Assembly (NCBI RefSeq): GCF_020523625.1
Contig: NZ_JAJAQH010000001.1
Location: 1 to 64,000 of the forward strand
Source of the DNA: Methylovorus menthalis
GTDB lineage: Bacteria > Pseudomonadota > Gammaproteobacteria > Burkholderiales > Methylophilaceae
DNA length: 64,000 nucleotides
Direction of reading: 5' to 3'
The first letter of the stretch is position 1. Each line of letters opens with the position of its first letter. The position numbers were made by a program, and so were the translations under genes. Below the pieces are notes generated by a model, which did not search any database, was not told where the DNA came from, and saw only the letters and a program-made list of their open reading frames with translations. Below are positions 53,315 to 62,651 of the stretch, piece by piece.

Positions 53315-56128
53315 ATGGAATACATACGGATACGCGGCGCTCGCACGCATAACCTGAAAAACGTTTCACTCGACCTGCCACGCAACAAGATGATCGTCAT
53401 CACCGGGCTTTCCGGTTCCGGCAAATCCTCATTGGCATTCGACACCCTGTATGCCGAAGGGCAACGCCGGTATGTGGAGTCACTCTCCGCCTACGCCCGC
53501 CAGTTTCTGGCGCGCATGGATAAACCGGATGTCGATCTGATCGAAGGCTTGTCACCCGCGATTTCGATTGAGCAGAAATCCACCTCGCACAACCCGCGCT
53601 CCACCGTGGGTACCGTGACCGAAATTCATGACTATCTGCGTCTGCTGTATGCACGCGCAGGCGATCCGGAATGCCCGGACCATGGCATCAAGCTGGAAGC
53701 GCAGACCGTCTCGCAGATGGTGGATAGCGTGCTGGCCTTGCCGGAAGAAACCAAGCTCATGATCCTGGCGCCGGTGGTCAGCAACCGCAAGGGCGAACAG
53801 GTAGACCTGTTTGAAGAGCTGAAGGCGCAGGGCTTTGTACGGGTGCGGGTGGATGGCGAGACCTATGAGCTGGACGCCGTGCCCAAGCTGGCAAAAACCA
53901 CCAAGCACAGCGTGGATGTGGTGGTGGACCGCCTGAAGGTGCGCGCCGACATGAAGCAGCGCATTGCCGAATCCTTTGAAACCGCCTTGCGGCTGGCAGA
54001 AGGCAAGGCGATTGCCTTGGAAATGGATACCGCCAAGGAACATCTGTTCTCGGCCAAATTCTCCTGCCCGGTGTGCGATTACTCGCTGGCTGAGCTTGAG
54101 CCACGCCTGTTTTCATTCAACAACCCCATGGGCGCCTGCCCCAAGTGCGATGGCTTGGGCCAGATCAGCTTTTTTGATCCCAAACGCGTGGTCGCCTTCC
54201 CGCATCTTTCGCTAGCGAGCGGCGCCATCAAGGGGTGGGACAGGCGCAACCAGTTTTACTTCCAGCTGCTGTCTTCCCTGAGCCAGCATTATGGCTTTGA
54301 TCTGGATACCGCCTTTGAAGAGCTGCCCCCGCATGTGCAGCATATTCTGCTGAACGGCAGCGGCAAGGAAGAAATCAGCTTCAAGTACCTGAACGAACGC
54401 GGCAATGTCTATCAGAAGTCGCATGCCTTTGAAGGCATCCTGAACAACTTGCAGCGCCGCTACCACGAAACCGACTCGGTGACCGTGCGCGAAGAGCTGG
54501 CAAAATACCTCAACTCGCAAGCCTGCCCGGAATGCAGCGGCACCCGCCTGCGTCGCGAGGCACGCCACGTAAAGGTCGGTGGGCGCAATATTCATGAAGT
54601 ATGCGAAATCGCGCTGAAACATGCGCTGGTGTTCTTTGACACGCTCGAACTCAGCGGCCAGAAGCTGGCCATTGCCGACAAGATCGTCAAGGAGATCAGC
54701 AGCCGCCTCAAGTTCCTGACCAATGTTGGCCTCGAATACCTGTCACTCTCACGCTCGGCAGAAACCTTGTCTGGTGGTGAAGCACAGCGTATCCGGCTGG
54801 CATCGCAGATAGGCTCCGGCCTCACCGGCGTGATGTATGTACTGGATGAGCCTTCCATCGGCCTGCACCAGCGCGACAATGACCGCCTGCTGGAAACCCT
54901 GATGCGCCTGCGCGACATCGGCAATAGCGTGATCGTGGTAGAGCATGATGAGGACGCGATCATGGCGGCGGATTATGTGGTCGACATCGGCCCGGGCGCG
55001 GGTGAGCACGGCGGGCATATTGTGGCGGCGGGCACGCCGAAAGAAATCCAGGACAATCCCAACTCGCTGACTGGCCAATACCTCAGCGGCAAAAAAGCCA
55101 TCGCCATTCCTAAGAAACGCCATCAGCCTGACCCGGAGCGCTGGCTCAAGCTGACCCATGCCACCGGCAATAACCTGAAAGATGTGGACCTGGCAATACC
55201 GGTCGGCCTGCTCACCTGCGTCACCGGCGTGTCTGGTTCGGGCAAATCTACTCTGGTCAATGACACCCTGTATCGCGTGGTGGCGAAGCATCTGTATGGC
55301 AGCTCCACCGAGCCTGCTGAATTTGCCGAGATTGACGGGCTGGCGTTTTTTGACAAAGTGGTCGATGTAGACCAAAGCCCGATTGGCCGTACCCCGCGTT
55401 CCAACCCGGCCACCTACACCGGCCTGTTTACGCCTATTCGCGATCTGTTTGCCGGCGTGCCGGAAAGCCGCGCACGCGGTTATGGTCCAGGCCGTTATTC
55501 GTTCAACGTAAAAGGCGGGCGCTGCGAAGCCTGTCAGGGCGATGGCGTGCTGCGGGTGGAAATGCACTTTCTGCCAGATGTGTACGTGCCTTGTGATGTA
55601 TGCAAGGGCCAACGCTATAACCGCGAAACGCTGGAAATCCAGTACAAAGGCAAGAACATCCACGAAGTGCTGGGCATGACAGTGGAGCAGGCCCGTGCCT
55701 TCTTTGATGCAGTGCCCGTGGTGGCTCGCAAGCTGCAGACTCTGCTGGATGTGGGCCTTGGCTACATTACGCTGGGGCAATCTGCCACCACACTCTCCGG
55801 TGGCGAAGCCCAGCGCGTCAAGCTGGCACTGGAGCTATCCAAACGCGATACTGGCCGCACGCTTTACATTCTGGATGAGCCGACCACTGGTCTGCACTTT
55901 GCGGATATTCAGTTGTTGCTGGACGTGATACATCGCCTGCGCGATGCGGGCAATACCATCGTTATTATCGAGCACAACCTGGATGTGATTAAAACCGCAG
56001 ACTGGCTGATCGACATGGGCCCCGAGGGTGGGGATGGCGGTGGCATGGTAGTGGCAGAGGGTACGCCCGAGCATGTTGCCACCATTGCAAAAAGCTATAC
56101 CGGCAAGTACCTCAAGGATTACCTTTAG
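53315..56128 (+). CDS. uvrA: Excinuclease ABC subunit A
   Basis: 937 aa. Damage-recognition ATPase of nucleotide excision repair. Two ABC cassettes with Walker [13 protein letters not shown] near residue 31 and [12 protein letters not shown] near 640, signature LSGGEAQRI and LSGGEAQRV, and zinc modules with Cys pairs ([27 protein letters not shown]). In the 227-bp divergent promoter I find no CTG-N10-CAG LexA site. Confidence 0.98.
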   Translation: MEYIRIRGARTHNLKNVSLDLPRNKMIVITGLSGSGKSSLAFDTLYAEGQRRYVESLSAYARQFLARMDKPDVDLIEGLSPAISIEQKSTSHNPRSTVGTVTEIHDYLRLLYARAGDPECPDHGIKLEAQTVSQMVDSVLALPEETKLMILAPVVSNRKGEQVDLFEELKAQGFVRVRVDGETYELDAVPKLAKTTKHSVDVVVDRLKVRADMKQRIAESFETALRLAEGKAIALEMDTAKEHLFSAKFSCPVCDYSLAELEPRLFSFNNPMGACPKCDGLGQISFFDPKRVVAFPHLSLASGAIKGWDRRNQFYFQLLSSLSQHYGFDLDTAFEELPPHVQHILLNGSGKEEISFKYLNERGNVYQKSHAFEGILNNLQRRYHETDSVTVREELAKYLNSQACPECSGTRLRREARHVKVGGRNIHEVCEIALKHALVFFDTLELSGQKLAIADKIVKEISSRLKFLTNVGLEYLSLSRSAETLSGGEAQRIRLASQIGSGLTGVMYVLDEPSIGLHQRDNDRLLETLMRLRDIGNSVIVVEHDEDAIMAADYVVDIGPGAGEHGGHIVAAGTPKEIQDNPNSLTGQYLSGKKAIAIPKKRHQPDPERWLKLTHATGNNLKDVDLAIPVGLLTCVTGVSGSGKSTLVNDTLYRVVAKHLYGSSTEPAEFAEIDGLAFFDKVVDVDQSPIGRTPRSNPATYTGLFTPIRDLFAGVPESRARGYGPGRYSFNVKGGRCEACQGDGVLRVEMHFLPDVYVPCDVCKGQRYNRETLEIQYKGKNIHEVLGMTVEQARAFFDAVPVVARKLQTLLDVGLGYITLGQSATTLSGGEAQRVKLALELSKRDTGRTLYILDEPTTGLHFADIQLLLDVIHRLRDAGNTIVIIEHNLDVIKTADWLIDMGPEGGDGGGMVVAEGTPEHVATIAKSYTGKYLKDYL

Positions 56129-56139
56129 CCACAAAGAAA

Positions 56140-56171
56140 CAGCCCCATGCGGCTTGTGCTGCATGAGGCTG
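56140..56171 (+). terminator. Hairpin after uvrA, terminator-like
   Basis: CAGCC-C-CATGC pairs with GCATG-A-GGCTG around a 10-nt loop. The flank ATTTGAAG has only a short T-run, so termination may be weak. Confidence 0.45.
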
Positions 56172-56212
56172 ATTTGAAGAGCGCTGATTTAAACGGCGCT
56201 GACTTTAAAAGG
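56168..56212 (+). repeat. Three 15-bp tandem repeats (pentapeptide-like)
   Basis: GCTGATTTGAAGAGC, GCTGATTTAAACGGC and GCTGACTTTAAAAGG follow each other with exact 15-bp period. In the frame from ATG 56147 to TAA 56246-56248 they read ADLKS-ADLNG-ADFKR, a pentapeptide-repeat pattern in a 33-residue frame. No convincing ribosome site. May be a remnant of a pentapeptide-repeat gene or a small real gene. Confidence 0.4.
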
Positions 56213-56244
56213 CGTAGTCAGGTCGTAAATGCGGGGCTCAGGTC

Positions 56245-57072
56245 TTAAAGAAAGCTTTCCGCTTCCGGGATCAGCGGACGATAACTGTCGATGCGCTCAA
56301 TCCACTCAATACGGTCCACGCCCAGCGCTTTTGCCACTTCCGGCTTCAGCGTTTCGGCAATGTGGGCTGACTCTTCCAGACTTTCCAGACCAAACGCGAT
56401 ATGCGCTGCCATGAACACCACAGGCGCCAGATCGCACGCCATTTTATCCAGCGGGTCGGCGTAATAGCGAATGACGCGCTGAATATCCTCGGGGAAATTC
56501 CAGCGACGCGCCAGCTCGGCGCCGACCTGGCAATGATCCAGGCCCAGCGTAGCATTTTCCAGGGCTTTGCGCTCAATGACGCTCAGGCCTTTGCACTCTT
56601 CATCAATCTCGGCCGCCTGCACGGGAAATACAATATGGATGAGCAGTTGGCCGATGCTGTGCATGAGTGCGGCAAGGTAGGCAGTCTCGGTGGACTTTTT
56701 CAGCTCTTGGCTGATTTTGCCGGCAACAGCAGCGGTCACCAGGCTATGGCGCCAGAAGCGATTGATATCAAGCCCGGGAAGCGTTGTAAATGTGCCGGTC
56801 ACGCCAGAGGCAATTACCAGAGTGCGCAGCTTGCTGACACCGATCACCGAGATGGCGTCGGGAATGGTTTTGATGGTACGGCTCACACCATAGTAGGATG
56901 AATTGGCCATGCGCAGCACTTTGGCCGAGAGTACCTGGTCATGTGCAATGCGCGTGCCGAGCTGACCGAGGTCAACATCTTCATTGTCCAGCATCAAAAT
57001 GACTTCTTGCACCACCTTGGGCAAGGTTGGCAGATTGAGTATTGAATGAAAAAACTTGTCTACAACATCCAT
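56245..57072 (-). CDS. HDOD domain protein
   Basis: 275 aa, single HDOD domain (LPTLPKVVQEVILMLDNEDV, VSAKVLRMANSSYYG-type segment LRMANSSYYGVSRTIKTIPD, and YLAALMHSIGQLLIHIVF). The family lacks the full HD metal set and acts in signalling, often with cyclic-di-GMP networks. No attached output domain. Monocistronic. Confidence 0.88.
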   Translation of the reverse strand: MDVVDKFFHSILNLPTLPKVVQEVILMLDNEDVDLGQLGTRIAHDQVLSAKVLRMANSSYYGVSRTIKTIPDAISVIGVSKLRTLVIASGVTGTFTTLPGLDINRFWRHSLVTAAVAGKISQELKKSTETAYLAALMHSIGQLLIHIVFPVQAAEIDEECKGLSVIERKALENATLGLDHCQVGAELARRWNFPEDIQRVIRYYADPLDKMACDLAPVVFMAAHIAFGLESLEESAHIAETLKPEVAKALGVDRIEWIERIDSYRPLIPEAESFL

Positions 57073-57135
57073 CTTGAATTCACCCCCATAGATTTTGATT
57101 GCCGGGATTGCTTCCGGTCTTCTGGTTACCGCGCT

Positions 57136-57828
57136 CTAAGGCACAGTGACTGCATTCATCCGCGCCTGGATGATGCCGGTTTTCTTCAGTAAGCCGCGTG
57201 CATTTCGATGGCTGTCATAATAGCGCGGATTTGGCACCATGGCAGCGAGTTTGGCGGCTTGTGCTGATGTCAGGCCTTTTGCAGAAGTATGAAAGTAATA
57301 CCTTGCAGCGGCTTCGGCACCAAATACGCCATTACCCCACTCAATCACATTCAAATAAATCTCATAGATACGCCGCTTGCTCATCATCTTTTCCAGCATC
57401 AGCGTGATCATGGCTTCTTCCAGTTTGCGCCAAGGGGTGCGCCGTGTGGATAAAAACAGATTTTTGGAGAGCTGCTGGCTGATGGTGGAACCGCCGGCCA
57501 CGATGCGGCCTTTTTTCAGGTTTTTCTCATAAGCTTTTTGAATACCATCCCAATCAAAGCCTTCATGCTCGACAAAACGGGAGTCTTCGGCCGCAATCAC
57601 CGCCCGCTTAAGATGCACGGATATGTGGCTGTAGGGTACCCACTGATGCCGCAACTCTGCGCCGGGTTTATCTTCCTGCAGCAATACCAGGCGGTCGCGC
57701 ATGAAAGCACTGCTATCGGGGTTGTGCTGCACCCACCAGCATATATGCAGGAATATCCAGAGCTGATAGAGCACAATCAGCAAGAGCAAGGCCAACAGGC
57801 CGCGCCATATCCATTGGCGCAATGTCAT
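57136..57828 (-). CDS. mtgA: Monofunctional peptidoglycan transglycosylase
   Basis: 230 aa. One N-terminal membrane helix (LLALLLLIVLYQLWIFLHIC) and a GT51 domain with the catalytic Glu in AAEDSRFVEHEGFDW, then GGSTISQQLSKNLFLS and IYLNVIEWGNGVFGAE. Polymerises lipid II at the inner membrane. Overlaps aroE by four bases, an mtgA-aroE pairing common in Betaproteobacteria. Confidence 0.95.
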   Translation of the reverse strand: MTLRQWIWRGLLALLLLIVLYQLWIFLHICWWVQHNPDSSAFMRDRLVLLQEDKPGAELRHQWVPYSHISVHLKRAVIAAEDSRFVEHEGFDWDGIQKAYEKNLKKGRIVAGGSTISQQLSKNLFLSTRRTPWRKLEEAMITLMLEKMMSKRRIYEIYLNVIEWGNGVFGAEAAARYYFHTSAKGLTSAQAAKLAAMVPNPRYYDSHRNARGLLKKTGIIQARMNAVTVP

Positions 57829-58649
57829 GATTTAAAGTGCGCAATCACCGGCGCTGTGGCGGGCCGCACTTTACGCCACAGGTAAAACGACTCTGCTGCC
57901 TGTTCGATCAACATACCCAGGCCATCCACTACATAGGCGGCACCATGCGCACGGGCAAAAGCCATAAATGGGGTCTCACGACCATACATCATGTCGTACG
58001 CCAGGGATCCCGCCGCAAACATGGTGGGCGGCAAAGGCAGATGGGAATCGGTCAACCCGGCGGAAGTGGCATTCACGACAACATCAAACGCCTGGCCGGG
58101 CAGATCCTCGAACGCCAGCGCCTGTACCGACACATACAGCATCTCGCCCTGCGCCTCCACCTTGCGCACCATGGCAAGCGCCTTATCCAGCGTGCGATTG
58201 GCCACAACCAGCAATGCGGGTTGCTGCGCCAAAATGGGATGCAGCACCCCTTCTGCCGCACCACCCGCACCAATCAGCAGCACACGCTTGCCTTGCAAGG
58301 AAATCCCCAGATTATGCTGAATGTCCTGCACCAATCCGGCGCCGTCGGTGTTATCCCCAATGATATCGTCGCCCTGAAACATCAAGGTATTGACGGCGCC
58401 CGCATCATGGGCGCGCTCGGTCAGCTGCGTTGCCAGCTGGTATGCCTGCAGCTTGAATGGCACGGTAACGTTGGCGCCCTTGTAGCCATGGGCCCGCATG
58501 GCGTGCACGGTATCAACAAATGCATCAAGAGGAGCCAGCACACGACCGTATTCAAGTTGCTGCGAGGTTTGCTCGGCAAACATGTGGTGTATGAGCGGCG
58601 ACTTGCTGTGCTCGACCGGGTTGCCGATCACGGCGTAACGATCCATCAT
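57825..58649 (-). CDS. aroE: Shikimate dehydrogenase
   Basis: 274 aa; start at ATG 58649 (ATG 58646 or GTG 58652 also possible). Reduces dehydroshikimate with NADPH. Substrate site HSKSPLIHHMF, catalytic Lys in NVTVPFKLQAY, Asp in DNTDGAGLVQD, and cofactor motif LIGAGGAAEGVL. Aromatic amino acid synthesis. Confidence 0.96.
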   Translation of the reverse strand: MMDRYAVIGNPVEHSKSPLIHHMFAEQTSQQLEYGRVLAPLDAFVDTVHAMRAHGYKGANVTVPFKLQAYQLATQLTERAHDAGAVNTLMFQGDDIIGDNTDGAGLVQDIQHNLGISLQGKRVLLIGAGGAAEGVLHPILAQQPALLVVANRTLDKALAMVRKVEAQGEMLYVSVQALAFEDLPGQAFDVVVNATSAGLTDSHLPLPPTMFAAGSLAYDMMYGRETPFMAFARAHGAAYVVDGLGMLIEQAAESFYLWRKVRPATAPVIAHFKS

Positions 58650-58666
58650 CACGACCCTGTCTGTGT

Positions 58667-59122
58667 TTAGTTATTTGTCCAGGGCAGATCAGCCGCTTTC
58701 CAGCCGTTAATCCTGCCGCGCTGACCGGTTTGGGGATCAGTCGCGCCTTCAAAACCTTCCAGTATGTTATAAGCCTCGGTATAGCCCATGGAATTAGCCA
58801 GCACAGCCGCATTGTGCGAACGGCCACCCGTACGGCACAAAAACATCACCAGCGCTTCGCGATCCACCTGCTTGTCGAGATGAGCGGCAAAATCAGGATT
58901 GGCCACCATGCCTGGGTAAAATGCCCACTCAATGCTCAGGGCCTGAGGAACGCGCCCCACCAGCTCAAGCTCGGCGCGGCTTCTTACATCGACCAGACGG
59001 GCGCCTGGGGCAGATGCCATGATGTATTGCGCTTCTTCGGGGGTCAGGGCACCAGCATAAGGCAGACTATTCGCCTGAGCACGCTGCTTGGCTTTTTGTA
59101 ATATTTGATTGATAGTTTCCAT
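58667..59122 (-). CDS. Rhodanese-like domain protein
   Basis: 151 aa from ATG 59122 (METINQILQKAKQRAQ). Single rhodanese domain with active-site loop CRTGGRSHNAA at about residue 105, and LVDVRSRAELELVGRVP. Probably a sulfurtransferase; no signal peptide. Sits 17 bp upstream of aroE. The longer frame into the glnA promoter is rejected. Confidence 0.9.
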   Translation of the reverse strand: METINQILQKAKQRAQANSLPYAGALTPEEAQYIMASAPGARLVDVRSRAELELVGRVPQALSIEWAFYPGMVANPDFAAHLDKQVDREALVMFLCRTGGRSHNAAVLANSMGYTEAYNILEGFEGATDPQTGQRGRINGWKAADLPWTNN

Positions 59123-59189
59123 GATGCGCTCGACTATATTTGTAGATTTACCCCGAAGTATAGCGATAATTTTGCCGCACAAGTAGAAA

Positions 59190-59313
59190 GCACCAATTTG
59201 GTGCGCACAACTAAGCGAGCGCCCATATTCGGTGCCCCGCTTTCTTATTCTCTTTTCTAAGTGATTATGTGAAAATGAGAATCTCGGGGTTTCCGATGGC
59301 ACGTTTCCTGCTA
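59190..59313 (+). promoter_or_regulatory. glnA sigma54 promoter with NtrC sites
   Basis: TGGCACGTTTCCTGCTA (59297-59313) matches the -24/-12 consensus, with GG and GC exactly 10 nt apart. Upstream, GCACC-AATTT-GGTGC (59190-59204) is a full NtrC palindrome and GCCCATATTCGGTGC (59221-59235) a weaker one. Fits activation by NtrC, encoded 3 kb downstream. Confidence 0.9.
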
Positions 59314-59390
59314 GATATATTCAGCAGTTTTTCTATCAAACCGTCGTGTTTGATTACTTAATTTACGCTTTTACGTTTTAGGAGAATGAA

Positions 59391-60800
59391 ATGGCGGTAG
59401 CCGACGTAATGAAAATGGTGAAGGAAAATGACATTAAGTTTGTTGATTTCCGTTTCACCGATACCAGAGGTAAAGAACAGCACGTAACTGTACCCATCTC
59501 AGCGTTCGATGAAAGCAAATTTACCGAAGGCCATGCATTCGACGGTTCATCTATCGCTGGCTGGAAAGGTATTCAAGCTTCCGACATGCAATTGATGCCT
59601 GATCCTGAGACTGCCAATATCGATCCTTTCATGGACGAACCAACCCTGATTCTGAGCTGCGACGTGGTAGATCCTACCGATGGCAAGGGCTACGACCGTT
59701 GCCCACGCAGCCTGGCAAAGCGCGCTGAAGCTTACCTGAAGTCCAGCGGCCTCGGCGATACCGCCTACTTCGGTCCAGAACCCGAATTCTTCATTTTCGA
59801 TTCCATCCAGTGGAATGCCAGCATGGACGGCTGCTCCGTCAAGATCAACTCCGAAGAAGGTGCATGGGCATCTGGCGAGAAGTTTGAAAGCGGCAACACC
59901 GGTCACCGTCCAGGCGTAAAGGGTGGCTATTTCCCAGTTCCTCCAGTCGATTCATTGCAAGACCTGCGCTCTGCCATGGTAATCGCCCTGGAAGGCATGG
60001 GCGTGCCCGTTGAAGTGCATCACCACGAAGTGGCTACTGCTGGTCAATGTGAAATCGGCACCAAGTTCAGCACCCTGGTACAACGTGCCGACTGGACTCA
60101 GGTTCTGAAGTATGTGGTTCTGAACACAGCTCACGCTTATGGCAAGACCGCTACTTTCATGCCTAAGCCTATCGTTGGCGACAACGGTTCCGGCATGCAC
60201 GTGCACCAATCCGTATGGAAAGATGGCAAGAACCTGTTCGCAGGTAACGGCTACGCTGGCCTGTCCGAGTTCGCGCTGTACTACATCGGCGGCATAATCA
60301 AGCACGCTCGCGCGCTGAATGCGATCACCAACCCAGGTACCAACTCCTACAAGCGTCTGGTTCCAGGTTATGAAGCCCCAGTTAAATTGGCATACTCTGC
60401 CAAGAACCGCTCGGCTTCGATCCGTATTCCTTTCGTGCACTCCGACAAGGCTCGCCGTGTTGAAGCTCGCTTCCCTGATCCTACTGCCAACCCATACCTG
60501 GCATTCAGCGCCCTGCTGATGGCGGGTCTGGACGGTGTTCAGAACAAGATTCACCCAGGCGAACCAGCGACCAAGGATCTCTACCATCTTCCTCCTGAAG
60601 AAGATGCCGCTATCCCAACCGTATGTTCCTCACTGGAGCAAGCACTGGAATACCTGGATAAGGATCGCGAGTTCCTTACCCGTGGCGGTGTGTTCTCTGA
60701 TGACTGGATCGACAGCTACATTACATTGAAGATGGAAGAAGTCACCAAAATGCGCATGACTCCTCACCCAATCGAATTTGCCATGTACTACAGCTGCTAA
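59391..60800 (+). CDS. glnA: Glutamine synthetase, type I
   Basis: 469 aa. Makes glutamine from glutamate and ammonia. Segments: [15 protein letters not shown]-type metal site, [30 protein letters not shown] with active-site loop, [17 protein letters not shown], and the adenylylation Tyr in [11 protein letters not shown]-type segment [11 protein letters not shown]. GlnE-controlled class. Assimilates the ammonium released by amine catabolism. Confidence 0.98.
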   Translation: MAVADVMKMVKENDIKFVDFRFTDTRGKEQHVTVPISAFDESKFTEGHAFDGSSIAGWKGIQASDMQLMPDPETANIDPFMDEPTLILSCDVVDPTDGKGYDRCPRSLAKRAEAYLKSSGLGDTAYFGPEPEFFIFDSIQWNASMDGCSVKINSEEGAWASGEKFESGNTGHRPGVKGGYFPVPPVDSLQDLRSAMVIALEGMGVPVEVHHHEVATAGQCEIGTKFSTLVQRADWTQVLKYVVLNTAHAYGKTATFMPKPIVGDNGSGMHVHQSVWKDGKNLFAGNGYAGLSEFALYYIGGIIKHARALNAITNPGTNSYKRLVPGYEAPVKLAYSAKNRSASIRIPFVHSDKARRVEARFPDPTANPYLAFSALLMAGLDGVQNKIHPGEPATKDLYHLPPEEDAAIPTVCSSLEQALEYLDKDREFLTRGGVFSDDWIDSYITLKMEEVTKMRMTPHPIEFAMYYSC

Positions 60801-60812
60801 TCACAGCATCTT

Positions 60813-60839
60813 AAAAAGGCGGGGCGACCCGCCTTTTTT
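60813..60839 (+). terminator. glnA terminator
   Basis: AAAAAGGCGGG-GCGA-CCCGCCTTTTTT hairpin with T-tract, 12 bp past the glnA stop. Confidence 0.92.
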
Positions 60840-60913
60840 ATTGCCTGTCATTCTTGCGCACCTCCTCACAGGCGCGCGTTGCCACCTCGTGGCTTCTCAT
60901 CTAAACTCAATGC

Positions 60914-61405
60914 ATGAAATTTATATTGCTGTGTTGCGGCTTGCTGCTTGGTTTTACGGCGCAGGCGGCCGATATCTACAAGTGCGTTGATGAATCGGGA
61001 CAACCGACATTTACGGACGCCAAGACCCGAACCCTCTACAAAAATTGCCAGCTTTTTCTGAAAGGTGACAATGCCCTGCCAGTGCCACAAGGCAAGAAAG
61101 AACGGACAAGAACGCCGACACCATCGGACTTTCCGAAAGTAGACAAGAACACGCAAACCCGACGCGATGATACGCGCAGGCAAATTCTGCAAGATGAACT
61201 GGCAAGTGAGAAAAAGGCCCTGGAAGAAGCCCGGCAGGCTTATGAGGAGGGTAGCGCCAAGCCCGAGGTGTATCGTGGCTCGGATGGCAAGACGTTCCGC
61301 AACGTGGCGAAGTTTGAAGAGAAAATGCGCCGCCTTAAAGCGGATGTGGATACCCATGAAAACAATGTGAAGTTACTGCAAAAAGAGCTTAATGGCATGA
61401 AATAA
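60914..61405 (+). CDS. DUF4124 domain periplasmic protein with coiled coil
   Basis: 163 aa. Signal peptide LLCCGLLLGFTAQAA, a DUF4124 module (DIYKCVDESGQPTFTDAKTR) and a C-terminal coiled coil (LASEKKALEEARQAYEEGSA, then KRRLKADVDTHENNVKLLQ-like). Typical of small gamma/betaproteobacterial periplasmic proteins between glnA and ntrBC. Function unknown. Confidence 0.88.
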   Translation: MKFILLCCGLLLGFTAQAADIYKCVDESGQPTFTDAKTRTLYKNCQLFLKGDNALPVPQGKKERTRTPTPSDFPKVDKNTQTRRDDTRRQILQDELASEKKALEEARQAYEEGSAKPEVYRGSDGKTFRNVAKFEEKMRRLKADVDTHENNVKLLQKELNGMK

Positions 61406-61526
61406 ACGTGTTTCATTGCGTTGAGTGTTGCACATGCATATTTCAAACTGATGAGGCCTACCTTATGCAACGCTTTTCCACCCATTTAAAGCTCGGCTCT
61501 GGCCTGGCTTTTGCTTAACCACTGCC

Positions 61527-62609
61527 ATGGTACACATTATTCCTCCCACATTTGCTGGTCTTGAACATCTCGCCACTGCCGTCATCCTGCTGGATGACTC
61601 CCGCAAGGTTTTATATGCAAACCCCGGTGCAGAAATCCTATTTGCGTTAAGCGCAAAACAGATCACCGGGCTGGATATATTCCAGGTATTTCCTGAATGC
61701 GAAATCCTGCATTCCGCCGTGGAAAATGCCATCAGCAATCGCAGCCCGTTTCGCGAGCATGAGTTTCTGATAACCACCATGCGTCAAAATTCGGTGGCGG
61801 TGACCTGCACCGTAACCCCGGTCGATGTGAATCCGGCATGCCTGGTGCTTGAGTTCCAGCAGATGGATCAGCAACTGCGGATTGCCCGCGAAGAGCGCAT
61901 GCTCATCCAGCAGCAAGCCAACGCTGAATTGTTACGCAACCTCGCCCACGAGATCCGTAATCCGCTAGGCGGACTGCGGGGTGCCGCGCAGCTGCTGGAG
62001 CATGAGCTACCCCAGGTCAATCTACGCGAATATACCCAAGTCATCATCAAGGAAGCAGACCGCTTGCAATCGCTGATGGATCGCTTGCTGGTGCCGCATC
62101 GCGTACCAAAATACGAGCCAACCAACATCCATGAAGTACTTGAACGGGTGCGTAGCCTCTTGCTGGCGGAGTCACCCAAAGCCATTATGGTGAAGCGCGA
62201 CTACGACACCAGCCTGCCCGAACTGATTGGCGACCGTGAGAAACTGATACAGGCCGTGCTGAATATTGCCCGCAACGCTGCACAGGCCATGCAGGGCACC
62301 GGGCAAATTACGCTGCGCACCCGTGCCGAACGGCAGGTTACCCTGGCAAAGAAGCGTTACCGGGTGGCGATACGCCTGCAGATCATCGACAATGGTCCCG
62401 GAATACCGCCTGATATCCGCGACCGCATTTTCTACCCATTGGTCTCCGGCCGTGAAGGTGGCTCCGGCCTGGGACTGACGTTGGCACAAACATTCATCAC
62501 CCAGCATCACGGCATGATTGAATGTGAAAGCGAACCTGGAAAAACCTGCTTCACCATTCTGCTACCCATTGAAACCACCGCCATGAAAGGCTTTATTGCC
62601 AAGCAGTAA
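61527..62609 (+). CDS. glnL: Nitrogen-regulation histidine kinase NtrB
   Basis: 360 aa, cytoplasmic. PAS domain (AVILLDDSRKVLYANPGAEI), H-box LLRNLAHEIRNPLGGLRGAA at about 133-152, then IARNAAQAMQGTGQITLRT, DNGPGIPPDIRDRIFYPLVS and GGSGLGLTLAQTF. Phosphorylates NtrC under nitrogen limitation, controlled by PII. 42 bp upstream of ntrC. Confidence 0.97.
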   Translation: MVHIIPPTFAGLEHLATAVILLDDSRKVLYANPGAEILFALSAKQITGLDIFQVFPECEILHSAVENAISNRSPFREHEFLITTMRQNSVAVTCTVTPVDVNPACLVLEFQQMDQQLRIAREERMLIQQQANAELLRNLAHEIRNPLGGLRGAAQLLEHELPQVNLREYTQVIIKEADRLQSLMDRLLVPHRVPKYEPTNIHEVLERVRSLLLAESPKAIMVKRDYDTSLPELIGDREKLIQAVLNIARNAAQAMQGTGQITLRTRAERQVTLAKKRYRVAIRLQIIDNGPGIPPDIRDRIFYPLVSGREGGSGLGLTLAQTFITQHHGMIECESEPGKTCFTILLPIETTAMKGFIAKQ

Positions 62610-62651
62610 ACGGACGTTGAACACATGGACGATTTTAAACACACAGGCAAG

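Noticed and set aside
61465-61518. 17-codon frame between the DUF4124 gene and ntrB
   Set aside because: Too short, no clear ribosome site and no coupling to neighbours.
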